Source of the DNA: Deltaproteobacteria bacterium
GTDB lineage: Bacteria > Myxococcota_A > Polyangia > Polyangiales > JADJMO01
Assembly (NCBI GenBank): GCA_022843175.1
Contig: JALHOE010000084.1
Location: forward strand, 1-34,663
Reading direction: 5' to 3'
Length of the DNA stretch: 34,663 bases
The notes beneath the pieces were generated by a model. The model saw only the letters and a program-made list of their open reading frames with translations, had not been told where the DNA came from and did no database searches. Every line of letters begins with the position of its first letter. Within the stretch, counting starts at the first letter, position 1. Of this stretch, positions 28,446 to 34,663 are shown piece after piece. A program made the translations under genes and the position numbers.

Positions 28446-29878
28446 CGCTGCTGCTCGAGGAACGCGCCTCGCGCGTGCCCGAGAACGATGGCGCAGCCGA
28501 GACCGTCGAGTACTACCGCTACAAGGTCGGACACCTCGTTCGCGTCTTCGGCCACGACACGCCGGTCAGTACGTTCCGGACTTCCGCACCATCGTGGCGG
28601 TACATCGACCAGCGCCGCCACGAGGGCGCGCACACTCGAACCATCGCCAAGGAACTGAAGGTCCTCCGTACCGCCCTGCACCTCGCAAGAAGCCGTGGTG
28701 CGTTCTCCGGCGATCCCGATGTCGTCTACCCCGCCGATTTCGTACCCGCCGAGGACGACGAGCCGGGACGTTCACTGACTCGGCAGGAAGCTTTGAAACT
28801 CTGGCCGCTTCTCGCCCCGGATGCCGCAGCGGCCATGGCATTCGCCCTCGCGACCGGAGCCGAGATGTCGGCGTTGAAGCATGCGCGTCGCGAGGACCTC
28901 CCGAACGACATCGACGCGGCGATGAGCATCCTGGTCCGCGGGACCAAGAACGAGCACCGCGCCGCGCACGTGCCGATCGTCACCGACGAGCAGAAGACAC
29001 TTCTCCGCTACGTCGCCCTCCACGCCGGGGGAAATGACGGCGCGCTGTTCGGTCCGTCGCTGTCGAACCTCCATCGTGCGGTGTCGGCGGCGTGCGACGA
29101 GGCGGGCATCGAGCACGCGAGCCCTCACGATTGGCGCAGAACGGCCGGACAATGGTTGATCGATCTCGGCGCGGCACTCGAGCTCGTCTCGCGATTCATG
29201 CGTCACGCCGACACCCGCATCACGGAGACGGTCTACGCGCGCATTCGCGACGAGGACGTGGCCGATCGGATCCTCGACTCGATCGATCCGCGCTACGCGC
29301 GCGTCGCTCACAAGTCGCGTCCAAAGAAGCCCGTCGTCGAGACCATCACGTCCGTGCCGTCGCCGAAGAAGGCCCGCGAGACGCTGTACCGCGTCGGCGA
29401 TGTCGAGCGATCGCTCTCGGGTTGGGCGCAAGCGTCCGGCGTCTCGAAGGCGACGCTCCATTACCGACTCAACAACGGCCTCACGATGGCAGAGGCGATC
29501 GGGCGTGGCCGTCGTGAGCTCCGGGCGACTTCCGCTGTCAGTCGTTCAAAGACTGCCGCACCGGTGCCGCAGACAGGAAGGACTCCAGGGCACTCAGAGG
29601 ACACAAACGACGAAGGGTCGCTCTCGCGACCCCTAGAAAACCTGTCGATCTTAGCGCGCCCAGGACGATTCGAACGTCCGACAACTGGTTCCGTAGACCA
29701 GTGCTCTATCCAGCTGAGCTATGGGCGCAACCCCCCGAAAGGGGACGCGCAAGTTACCGCGACGGCTCCGTATGTCAAGCCAACTGCGCGAGCGTGTCGG
29801 CGGCCATCTCGCCGACCATCGGATCGTCGCGGAGCGCCTCGAGCTTTGGCCGGGCCTCGGAGAGGGCGGTGCGGTTGA
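28244..29878 (+). CDS. tyrosine recombinase (integrase) running into tRNA-Arg antisense
   Basis: This frame is 544 residues long from ATG 28244 (the upstream 12 codons to 28208 are not needed). The first part, with the GDVWYGTVNVHNPDG segment, is an arm-type DNA-binding domain. Residues 100-185 are a core-binding domain. The catalytic domain has K in GTKNEHRA, H295-x-x-R298 in HDWRRTAG, H321 in MRHADTRI and nucleophile Y331. However, the box I arginine is not seen: the segment reads TGAEMSALKH with Glu207 where Arg is usual. A second HTH (about 389-421) resembles those of phage HNH proteins. From about 470 the frame reads through antisense tRNA-Arg (RPGRFERPTTG...) to 29878, so the real end is junction-dependent. 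Confidence 0.75.
   Translation: MSEHLRKRGDVWYGTVNVHNPDGSVTRIERSTGCSDKAAARTVRAGWEREAADPHHAAARTTINDALTLLLEERASRVPENDGAAETVEYYRYKVGHLVRVFGHDTPVSTFRTSAPSWRYIDQRRHEGAHTRTIAKELKVLRTALHLARSRGAFSGDPDVVYPADFVPAEDDEPGRSLTRQEALKLWPLLAPDAAAAMAFALATGAEMSALKHARREDLPNDIDAAMSILVRGTKNEHRAAHVPIVTDEQKTLLRYVALHAGGNDGALFGPSLSNLHRAVSAACDEAGIEHASPHDWRRTAGQWLIDLGAALELVSRFMRHADTRITETVYARIRDEDVADRILDSIDPRYARVAHKSRPKKPVVETITSVPSPKKARETLYRVGDVERSLSGWAQASGVSKATLHYRLNNGLTMAEAIGRGRRELRATSAVSRSKTAAPVPQTGRTPGHSEDTNDEGSLSRPLENLSILARPGRFERPTTGSVDQCSIQLSYGRNPPKGDAQVTATAPYVKPTARACRRPSRRPSDRRGAPRALAGPRRGRCG
29655..29728 (-). tRNA. tRNA-Arg(ACG)
   Basis: The minus strand gives a full cloverleaf. The acceptor stem GCGCCCA pairs with TGGGCGC, the D arm is GCTCAGCTGGATAGAGC, the anticodon arm is CTGGT-CTACGGA-ACCAG, and the T arm is GGACGTTCGAATCGTCC. 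The anticodon is ACG (Arg). The 3' CCA is not encoded; the discriminator is G (complement of 29655). The 3' end faces the accessory segment to the left and the integrase frame runs into it, so this tRNA is the probable attachment site. Confidence 0.9.
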
Positions 29879-30800
29879 CGATGCCGATCGCGGCGACCTT
29901 GCGCTCCCAGCCGCGGGCCTCGAGCTCGGAGAGCACGTGATCGACCGCGCGGCGCTCTCCGAGGCGGATGAGCGTGACGAGCGCGGCGGCGCGGCGGGAC
30001 GGGTCGCCGAAGCGGCTGCGAAACGAGAACGCCGCGTCGGTCGCGATGGCGCGGGCCTCTTCGACGCCGAGCTCGCCGAGGAGCTCGAACACGGCCTGCA
30101 CGCGGCGCGGGTCTTTCTCCTTGAGCTCGCCGCGCGCGACCGCGAGGAGCGTTTCGGCCGCGCGCTCGTCGCGCGACTCGCCGAGGGCGATGGCCGACGC
30201 CACGCGCACGTCGAGCGTCTCCTCCGCATCCCGCGCGCGGCGCGCCAGGCGGTCGGCCACGTGGGCCGGGAGCTTTTCGCCGTCGGCCAGCTCGGCGCAC
30301 GCCTCGGCCGCGTGGCTGCGCACGAACGCGTCGTCGTCCTCGATGCCGAGGCCGAGCGCCGTCCAGATCTCGTCGTCCTCGCCGGCGCCCCGCGCGATGC
30401 GCGGGAAGGCGACCATGGCCTGGAAGCGGACCTCGGGGCGCGGATCGCGGAGGGCGCGCGAGACGCGCTCGCGGGCGCGCGGATCGCCGAGCTCGCCGAG
30501 CGCGGTGATCGCCATCTGCCGCACCATCGCCGATTCGTCGTCGGCCGCGAGGAGGAGCCCCGGCAGCGCCTCGATGGCCTGCATGTCGGCGAGCGCGATG
30601 GCGACGGCGGAGCGGACCGCGTCGTGGTCGTCGGCGAGCGCCGCGATCAGCCCCGCCACCACCTTCGCGCGCACGTCGCCCTCGTCGTCGCCGACGACGG
30701 TGGTCGCGTACTGCGCCGCCTCGACGCGCACGCGGTGGTCGCGCGAGGCGAGGTCGCGAAGGATGGCTTCGAGGGTGGCCGGGCGAGCGCGGGTGAGCAT
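29775..30800 (-). CDS. HEAT-repeat protein
   Basis: This is a 341-residue protein of repeated two-helix units of about 30-40 residues, e.g. DPRPEVRFQAMVAFPRIARG, DDHDAVRSAVAIALADMQAI and DDDAFVRSHAAEACAELADG. These are typical HEAT/PBS-lyase-like repeats that form a curved scaffold for protein binding. Roughly seven to nine units are present. The start is ATG 30800, overlapping the stop of the next upstream gene by one base. There is no signal, so it is cytosolic. A longer overlapping frame (to 31847) is a shadow of the lipoprotein gene. Its partner is unknown. Confidence 0.8.
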   Translation of the reverse strand: MLTRARPATLEAILRDLASRDHRVRVEAAQYATTVVGDDEGDVRAKVVAGLIAALADDHDAVRSAVAIALADMQAIEALPGLLLAADDESAMVRQMAITALGELGDPRARERVSRALRDPRPEVRFQAMVAFPRIARGAGEDDEIWTALGLGIEDDDAFVRSHAAEACAELADGEKLPAHVADRLARRARDAEETLDVRVASAIALGESRDERAAETLLAVARGELKEKDPRRVQAVFELLGELGVEEARAIATDAAFSFRSRFGDPSRRAAALVTLIRLGERRAVDHVLSELEARGWERKVAAIGIVNRTALSEARPKLEALRDDPMVGEMAADTLAQLA

Positions 30801-31855
30801 CAGCGGGGGACCGTCACGGTAGCGGGCTCGGCGGTGCCGAGGACGCCGAAGAAGTGGTAGTGAGCGGCATCGTCCACCTGGCGCAGGTCGTAGCGACCCG
30901 CAAGGCTGCGGGCGAACGACTCGTAGCCGTCGACCGAGAGCGTGACGCCCTCGGCGGTGACGCGCGAGAGGAGCCAGTCCCCCGGGCGGCTCGCGTAGCG
31001 GTCGGGCGCGGGGATGATCTCGTGGCGGGTGACGCGGCCGGTGCCGGTCTCGATGTAGACGCGCTCGAGGAAGTCGCGGTAGCGGCTCATGCGCTCGATG
31101 GCGAAGATCGAGGGGAACGCGCCCGCGGCCGAGAGCACCATCGGCGGACCGGAGGGGCCGACGCCGAGGCGGTCGAGCGCGGCCGACACCCGCTGGGCGA
31201 GCGTGGCGAGCGCGTCGGCGGTGGCGAGCTGCACGGCGTACTGCACCTCGCGCACGCGCTCCTTCTCGGCCGGGCGCTGCGCGTAGCCGGTGACGTGCTC
31301 GGTCCACACCGTGCGCGGCGCGCCGGAGCGCTTGTCGATGAGCTCCGCCTTGAGCGTGACGTTGCCGTAGGCGGCGTAGTTGTGGGAGTGCACGTCGACG
31401 ACCGCGTCGGTGGACTGATTGGAGCTGACGACGACGATCGTCTGCTTGTTGGCCGCGAAGTGGGTGCCGTAGAGGTGCTCGATCGTGAGCACGAGATCGA
31501 AGTCTCCCGCGCTCGTGGCGGTGACCTTCTTGGCGACGCCGCGCGACGCGAGGCTCTCGACCGCGAGCGTGTGCAGCTCGGCCGCCGCGTCGGGCGAGGC
31601 GGCGAAGTCGTTGGTGATGTAGTTGCCCTCGCGCTTGATGTGCACGCCGAAGAGGAAGAAGACGAACAGCTTGGTGCGCACCGAGGAGCCCTCGTGCTCC
31701 TCGGCCGGGCGCGCATCCTTCACGGTGGGGATGTGCAGCGTGATCTGCGGGCGCGCGTTGACCGCCTGCGCCATGGCCGGCCCCTTGAGGGTGCCCTGCT
31801 GCACCTTGCCGCCGCAGCCGGCGAGCAACGCCGCGAGTGCGAGCCACTTCTTCAT
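30800..31855 (-). CDS. outer-surface lipoprotein, unknown
   Basis: This is a 351-residue protein beginning MKKWLALAALLAGCGG, a clear lipoprotein signal with lipidated Cys at residue 14. The mature domain has segments GDFDLVLTIEHLYG, TDAVVDVHSHNYAAYG and TLKAELIDKRSGAPRTVW, which read as a beta-rich lipoprotein of the type often annotated in myxobacteria and Polyangia. The ATG at 31855 is supported by a start of signal and the four-base overlap with the upstream gene. Its stop is coupled to the HEAT gene. No family is named. Probably part of one leftward operon from 32819. Confidence 0.7.
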   Translation of the reverse strand: MKKWLALAALLAGCGGKVQQGTLKGPAMAQAVNARPQITLHIPTVKDARPAEEHEGSSVRTKLFVFFLFGVHIKREGNYITNDFAASPDAAAELHTLAVESLASRGVAKKVTATSAGDFDLVLTIEHLYGTHFAANKQTIVVVSSNQSTDAVVDVHSHNYAAYGNVTLKAELIDKRSGAPRTVWTEHVTGYAQRPAEKERVREVQYAVQLATADALATLAQRVSAALDRLGVGPSGPPMVLSAAGAFPSIFAIERMSRYRDFLERVYIETGTGRVTRHEIIPAPDRYASRPGDWLLSRVTAEGVTLSVDGYESFARSLAGRYDLRQVDDAAHYHFFGVLGTAEPATVTVPR

Positions 31856-32517
31856 TGGGCCTCGATCGCGCGGAGGAACTCCGCGTCTTGCGCGAGCCGC
31901 TCGGCGGCCGTCCACCCGAGGACCTTGAGGAGGTCGAACTCGGGGTTCCAGGGGACGCGCCCCTCGATGAGGTAGGTCTTGTTGAGGCGCGGCGCGCCCG
32001 TCTCGCTCGTGACCTTCACCGCGAGCTCGAGGCGCGCGGCCTCCCACTCGACCGACTCCTTCTTGTCCTCCCCCTTCTCGCGGATCTGGTCGTGCTGCAG
32101 CGCGAGCACCGTGGCGGTGACGAGGATCGGCTGCTTCTTGCGGAGCGGCTCGTCGAGGAGCGCGGGCTCGGCGTGACCGACGTAGTCCTTGAGCACGGCG
32201 AGGCCGGCCGAGCGCAGGCCGTCGGACACGTGCTCGAACACCTCGACCGCGCCGTCCTTGTAGAAGTAGGTGCGGATCAGCGGCGAGACCTTGTAGTCCT
32301 TGCGGTCGTAGAGGCCGCCGATCGGGTTGGGCGCCACGGTGTCGAAGCGGCCGAGCACGATGGTGCGCTTGCTCGACACCTTGCGCGGCGAGGGGTTGCC
32401 GAACGCCGGGATCGCCGCGAGGTCGACCTGCACGCTCCGGTGCGGCGTCGACGGGGGCGACGACCAGTAGCAGCCCATGCCGAACGCGAGGACCGCGAGG
32501 ACCGCGAGGCGCTTCAC
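31852..32517 (-). CDS. lipoprotein, unknown
   Basis: This is a 221-residue protein with MKRLAVLAVLAFGMGCYW as a lipoprotein signal (Cys at 16). The body contains ALQHDQIREKGEDKK and RLELAVKVTSETGAPR segments, similar in style to the downstream lipoprotein. This gene and the next share similar domain outlines (a mid-region ALRS/LAVLKD helix and a C-terminal RTYL/RVPW strand), so they may be related, but the alignment is weak. It overlaps the downstream gene by four bases and the upstream gene by four bases. Confidence 0.7.
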   Translation of the reverse strand: MKRLAVLAVLAFGMGCYWSSPPSTPHRSVQVDLAAIPAFGNPSPRKVSSKRTIVLGRFDTVAPNPIGGLYDRKDYKVSPLIRTYFYKDGAVEVFEHVSDGLRSAGLAVLKDYVGHAEPALLDEPLRKKQPILVTATVLALQHDQIREKGEDKKESVEWEAARLELAVKVTSETGAPRLNKTYLIEGRVPWNPEFDLLKVLGWTAAERLAQDAEFLRAIEAQ

Positions 32518-32819
32518 GGCTTCACCCGCGCGCCCTGGTTCTGCAGGTGGGCGTTGAAGCGGATGCCGTCGATCGGCGCGGACTGAACGAACGGGTCCTT
32601 GCCGGCGGACTCGTCGTGCACGCCCTTCTCGTCACGGAACGAGAACGCCATGCCGTACGCGGGGAAGCCGTAGCGACTGCCGCCGACGACCGTGGTGTCC
32701 GCCGATTGGTACCCCTGGTAGTCGTACGCGTAGGTCATGCCGCGCGGGGGCATGGGTTGCCACGGCTGTCCGCCGCAGCCGACCACGAACGCGATCGGAA
32801 CGAGGATGCGCTTCGACAT
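32514..32819 (-). CDS. short lipoprotein-like protein, unknown
   Basis: This is a 101-residue protein. The N-terminus (MSKRILVPIAFVVGCGGQPW) is a signal-like segment with a GC lipobox (Cys at 15), then a Tyr/Gly/Pro-rich mature part (PRGMTYAYDYQGYQ). It is the first gene of the chain 32819 to 29775. The start at 32819 has a modest context. A divergent lipoprotein gene begins 57 bases away. Confidence 0.65.
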   Translation of the reverse strand: MSKRILVPIAFVVGCGGQPWQPMPPRGMTYAYDYQGYQSADTTVVGGSRYGFPAYGMAFSFRDEKGVHDESAGKDPFVQSAPIDGIRFNAHLQNQGARVKP

Positions 32820-32876
32820 GGGGCAGCAATTAGCACGGCCTCGACGATGGCGCCGCACACGCCTAGGGTCTTCCGC

Positions 32877-34151
32877 GTGAAGTGGGCGATCGCACTCATG
32901 TCGCTGCTCGCGCTCGCGGGCTGCCGCAAAAAGCGCGATATCCCGGCCGGCACAGACGCGGCGGCGGCGCCCACGGCCATCCTTCCGGACCAGCCGATCG
33001 AGAAGTTCCTCGCGGCGCGCGCGCGCGGCGACAACCTGGAGGTCGCCGCGGTCGCGCGCGATCGGAGCGTCATCCTCACCACGCTCAACAAGGACCTGAA
33101 GCCGATCGCGCGCGACGTGCTCGCGCGCGAGGTCGAGGCCACCGAGGGCACCGAGATCGCGCTCGTCGGCGACGGCCTGGTCGTCGTCGTGGCCAAGGTC
33201 AGCGGCACGCCGGGCGCCTTCCTCCTCCGTCGCAACGCGGCGCCGTTGGCGATGACCCGCGACCGCTGCACCACCCGCGACGGCGTCGCGTGGGTGCTGC
33301 GCGAGCCGGGCTCCGCGCGCGTAAGGCTCGTGCGCGCGAGCGGCGAGGCGAGCACGCCGCCGATCCCGATCGCCGCCGAGGGCGAGCTGCACGTGACGTG
33401 CGGGCCCGACGCGGTGGTGCTCTCGGTGCGCGACGGCGAGCACCTCCTCGTGTCCTCGATCGGCGTCGACCAGCTCGGAGCCCCGCCCGCGCTGGTCGAG
33501 GTCGAGAAGGAGCACGAGCTCGACGACGAGCTGCGCGACCGGGTGATCCTCCCGCGCAAGGGAAACGGCGTCGTCATCCTCCGCCTCGGCGAGGCGAGCG
33601 TCTCGGTGCGCGAGCTCGACGGCGGCGGCCCCGGCGCGTGGCGCAAGGTGCTCCGCGGCACGTCGCCGCTCGCGCTCCGCGAGGACGCCGATCTGGTCGA
33701 GGCGGCGGCGGCTCCGGAGCCCGGCGGGCGCATCTACTTCTTGATCAGTGAGCCCACGAGCGGCGGGTGCGCCGAGGATCCCCCCCGGCGGATCGTGCTC
33801 CACGACCTCGAGCCCAAGGGCGACGCCGTGCTCTCCACGTCGCGCCCGGTGATCGAGCTCCCGTGCGGCATCGAGGCGATCGCCGCGCACCTCCAGGCCG
33901 ACGCCACGCACGCGACCATGTGGTGGACCGAGCCGGTCGACACCAAGACCTGCGCGCAGCCCGGCATGTCCGCGTCGGCGATCGTCACCGCGTCGAGCGA
34001 CAAGCCGGGCGCCAAGCGCGCGGCGATCCTCGCCGAGGGCGTCGCGCGCGCTGACGAGACGCGCTTCGTCGCGGTCGTGCGCGCGGGCGGGTGCGCGCCG
34101 TACAACGCTCCCGGCAACGGCGCGCTCGTGCTGGCGCCGCAGCCGAAGTGA
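32877..34151 (+). CDS. lipoprotein, beta-rich, unknown
   Basis: This is a 424-residue protein starting at GTG 32877, with MKWAIALMSLLALAGCRKK as a lipoprotein signal (Cys at 16). ATG 32898 would cut the signal short. The rest has many short beta-like stretches separated by turns (EIALVGDGLVVVVAKV, VVILRLGEASVSVREL, GRIYFLISEP), which suggests a propeller-like fold. Cys residues late in the protein (GCAEDP, TCAQPG, GCAPYN) may form disulfides. Convergent with the next gene. No function recognised. Confidence 0.75.
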   Translation: MKWAIALMSLLALAGCRKKRDIPAGTDAAAAPTAILPDQPIEKFLAARARGDNLEVAAVARDRSVILTTLNKDLKPIARDVLAREVEATEGTEIALVGDGLVVVVAKVSGTPGAFLLRRNAAPLAMTRDRCTTRDGVAWVLREPGSARVRLVRASGEASTPPIPIAAEGELHVTCGPDAVVLSVRDGEHLLVSSIGVDQLGAPPALVEVEKEHELDDELRDRVILPRKGNGVVILRLGEASVSVRELDGGGPGAWRKVLRGTSPLALREDADLVEAAAAPEPGGRIYFLISEPTSGGCAEDPPRRIVLHDLEPKGDAVLSTSRPVIELPCGIEAIAAHLQADATHATMWWTEPVDTKTCAQPGMSASAIVTASSDKPGAKRAAILAEGVARADETRFVAVVRAGGCAPYNAPGNGALVLAPQPK

Positions 34152-34155
34152 GCCG

Positions 34156-34663
34156 TTAGAACTGGCCGACGAGCGAGAACGTGGCGCCGCCGAACGTGGG
34201 GGCGCCGACGATCGCCACCGTGGGCTCGTTCTTCTTGCGCAGCAGCACGTAGGTGGCGACGGTGGCGCCGGCGCCGACGAAGGTGACGACCGCGGACACC
34301 AGCGCGAGCGACTTGGCCGAGTCGCCGGAGTCGAGCTCGGCGAGCCCCTGGTCCTTGTAGAGCGCCTTGTTGGCGGCGGAGGTGCACGAGCGCCCCGCCG
34401 ACTCCGGCGTGCCGCACGTGGGCCGCTGGTAGGCCTCGGCGAAGCGGTCGGCGTTGGCGAAGTGGGTCTGCGACTTGGCGTAGAAGGCGATCCATCCGAC
34501 GGCGCCGAGCACGGTGACACCGGCCGCGACGTAGGTGACGGGATGGACGCCGGAGAAGAAGCCGCGACTCGGCGTGTCGCTGGGCGGCGCGCCGGTGGGC
34601 GCGGGCGCGGCGGTGACCGTGGGCGCGGCGGTGGCCGTGGGCTCGGCGGTCGGCAGCGGGGGC
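34156..34663 (-). CDS. C-terminal part of a membrane protein with Pro/Ala/Thr linker (partial)
   Basis: The frame is open to the right edge. It begins in the window with a Pro/Ala/Thr-rich linker (PTAEPTATAAPTV...), then a hydrophobic segment (VTYVAAGVTVLGAVGWIAFYA), a Cys-containing loop, and a second hydrophobic segment (LALVSAVVTFVGAGATVATYVLL) before a basic turn and a short tail ending GGATFSLVGQF. This tail is typical of myxobacterial TPR/PEGA proteins with a membrane C-terminus. The internal start at 34512 is not the real one. Full gene not in the window. Confidence 0.7.
   Translation of the reverse strand, partial: PPLPTAEPTATAAPTVTAAPAPTGAPPSDTPSRGFFSGVHPVTYVAAGVTVLGAVGWIAFYAKSQTHFANADRFAEAYQRPTCGTPESAGRSCTSAANKALYKDQGLAELDSGDSAKSLALVSAVVTFVGAGATVATYVLLRKKNEPTVAIVGAPTFGGATFSLVGQF

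Larger units (their letters stand above)
10078..29654. mobile_element. probable integrated element (right end at tRNA-Arg, left end unresolved)
   Basis: The segment runs between two tyrosine recombinases and stops at a tRNA-Arg gene. It holds accessory genes (helicase/ATPase, orphan methyltransferase, reverse transcriptase, DUF3800, XRE and PadR regulators) and many orphans. The right-hand recombinase abuts the 3' end of the tRNA, the usual arrangement for tRNA-targeting elements. No second copy of the tRNA 3' end was found by eye to the left, so the left boundary may lie inside or outside the window. It might also be two elements side by side. The left coordinate given is only the left recombinase. 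Confidence 0.45.

Noticed and set aside
29775-31847. A 690-residue frame on the minus strand spanning two genes
   Set aside because: Only its C-terminal 341 residues (the HEAT repeats) look like protein. The first half is an Ala/Arg-rich shadow of the lipoprotein gene in another frame.
32514-34520. A 668-residue minus frame covering the 32877-34151 gene
   Set aside because: Arg/Ala-rich low-complexity shadow. The plus-strand lipoprotein with a signal and lipobox explains the DNA better.

Overview
The window is very GC-rich, high-GC3 DNA. It carries many short lipoproteins, Pro/Ala-linker proteins with one membrane segment, and an NtrC-type sigma-54 activator. This points to a myxobacterium-like member of the Myxococcota (inferred from gene style, not from a marker gene).

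Layout. (1) 1-3081: the edge of an operon with a P-loop ATPase and a lipoprotein, then a START/SRPBCC-like protein directly joined to a PaaK/CapK-type adenylate-forming enzyme. (2) 3157-8967: a mercury-resistance locus of unusual design. A flavin disulfide reductase and MerT run leftward. MerP, a Cys-rich CopZ-like Fe-S/zinc protein, a lipoprotein, a TlpA/thioredoxin-like protein, MerB and a sigma-54 enhancer-binding protein run rightward. No MerR is present. The divergent promoters look like sigma-54 (-24/-12) promoters, with repeated TCC-N5-GGA dyads between them that recur in front of the activator gene. The thioredoxin-like gene has an in-frame TGA exactly where the first Cys of CxxC belongs, followed by a SECIS-like hairpin, so it is most likely a selenoprotein (UxxC). 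(3) About 9 kb to 29.65 kb: an accessory region, probably an integrated element. It has a XerC/D-like recombinase near its left side and a second tyrosine recombinase abutting a tRNA-Arg(ACG) gene on its right. Between them lie a RepA-like helicase/ATPase, a DUF3800 protein, an HTH-fused adenine methyltransferase, a DGQHR/ParB-like protein, small regulators (ArsR-like, XRE, PadR), a pair of paralogous orphan proteins, and a reverse transcriptase operon. (4) 29.77-34.66 kb: chromosomal-looking genes, including a HEAT-repeat protein, three lipoprotein-like proteins in a chain, a further lipoprotein and the C-terminal part of a membrane protein cut by the window edge.

Two systems stand out. The first is the mer locus with sigma-54 control and a predicted selenoprotein, an appealing partner for Hg(II) because selenolates bind mercury tightly. 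The second is the reverse-transcriptase operon (20647-23966). Its RT reading frame contains, between the RT domain and a degenerate RNase H-like domain, about 465 nt packed with at least ten hairpins. Two have GNRA tetraloops and several have 7-11 bp stems, and codon use there is atypical. That is the signature of a structured RNA embedded in or overlapping an RT gene, as might be expected of a retron- or DRT-like system.

The tRNA-proximal integrase frame reads straight through the antisense of the tRNA-Arg gene, so its C-terminus depends on the integration junction, and it lacks the usual first catalytic Arg. The left boundary of the element was not found in the window. Functions are read from motifs by eye. 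No database search was possible.
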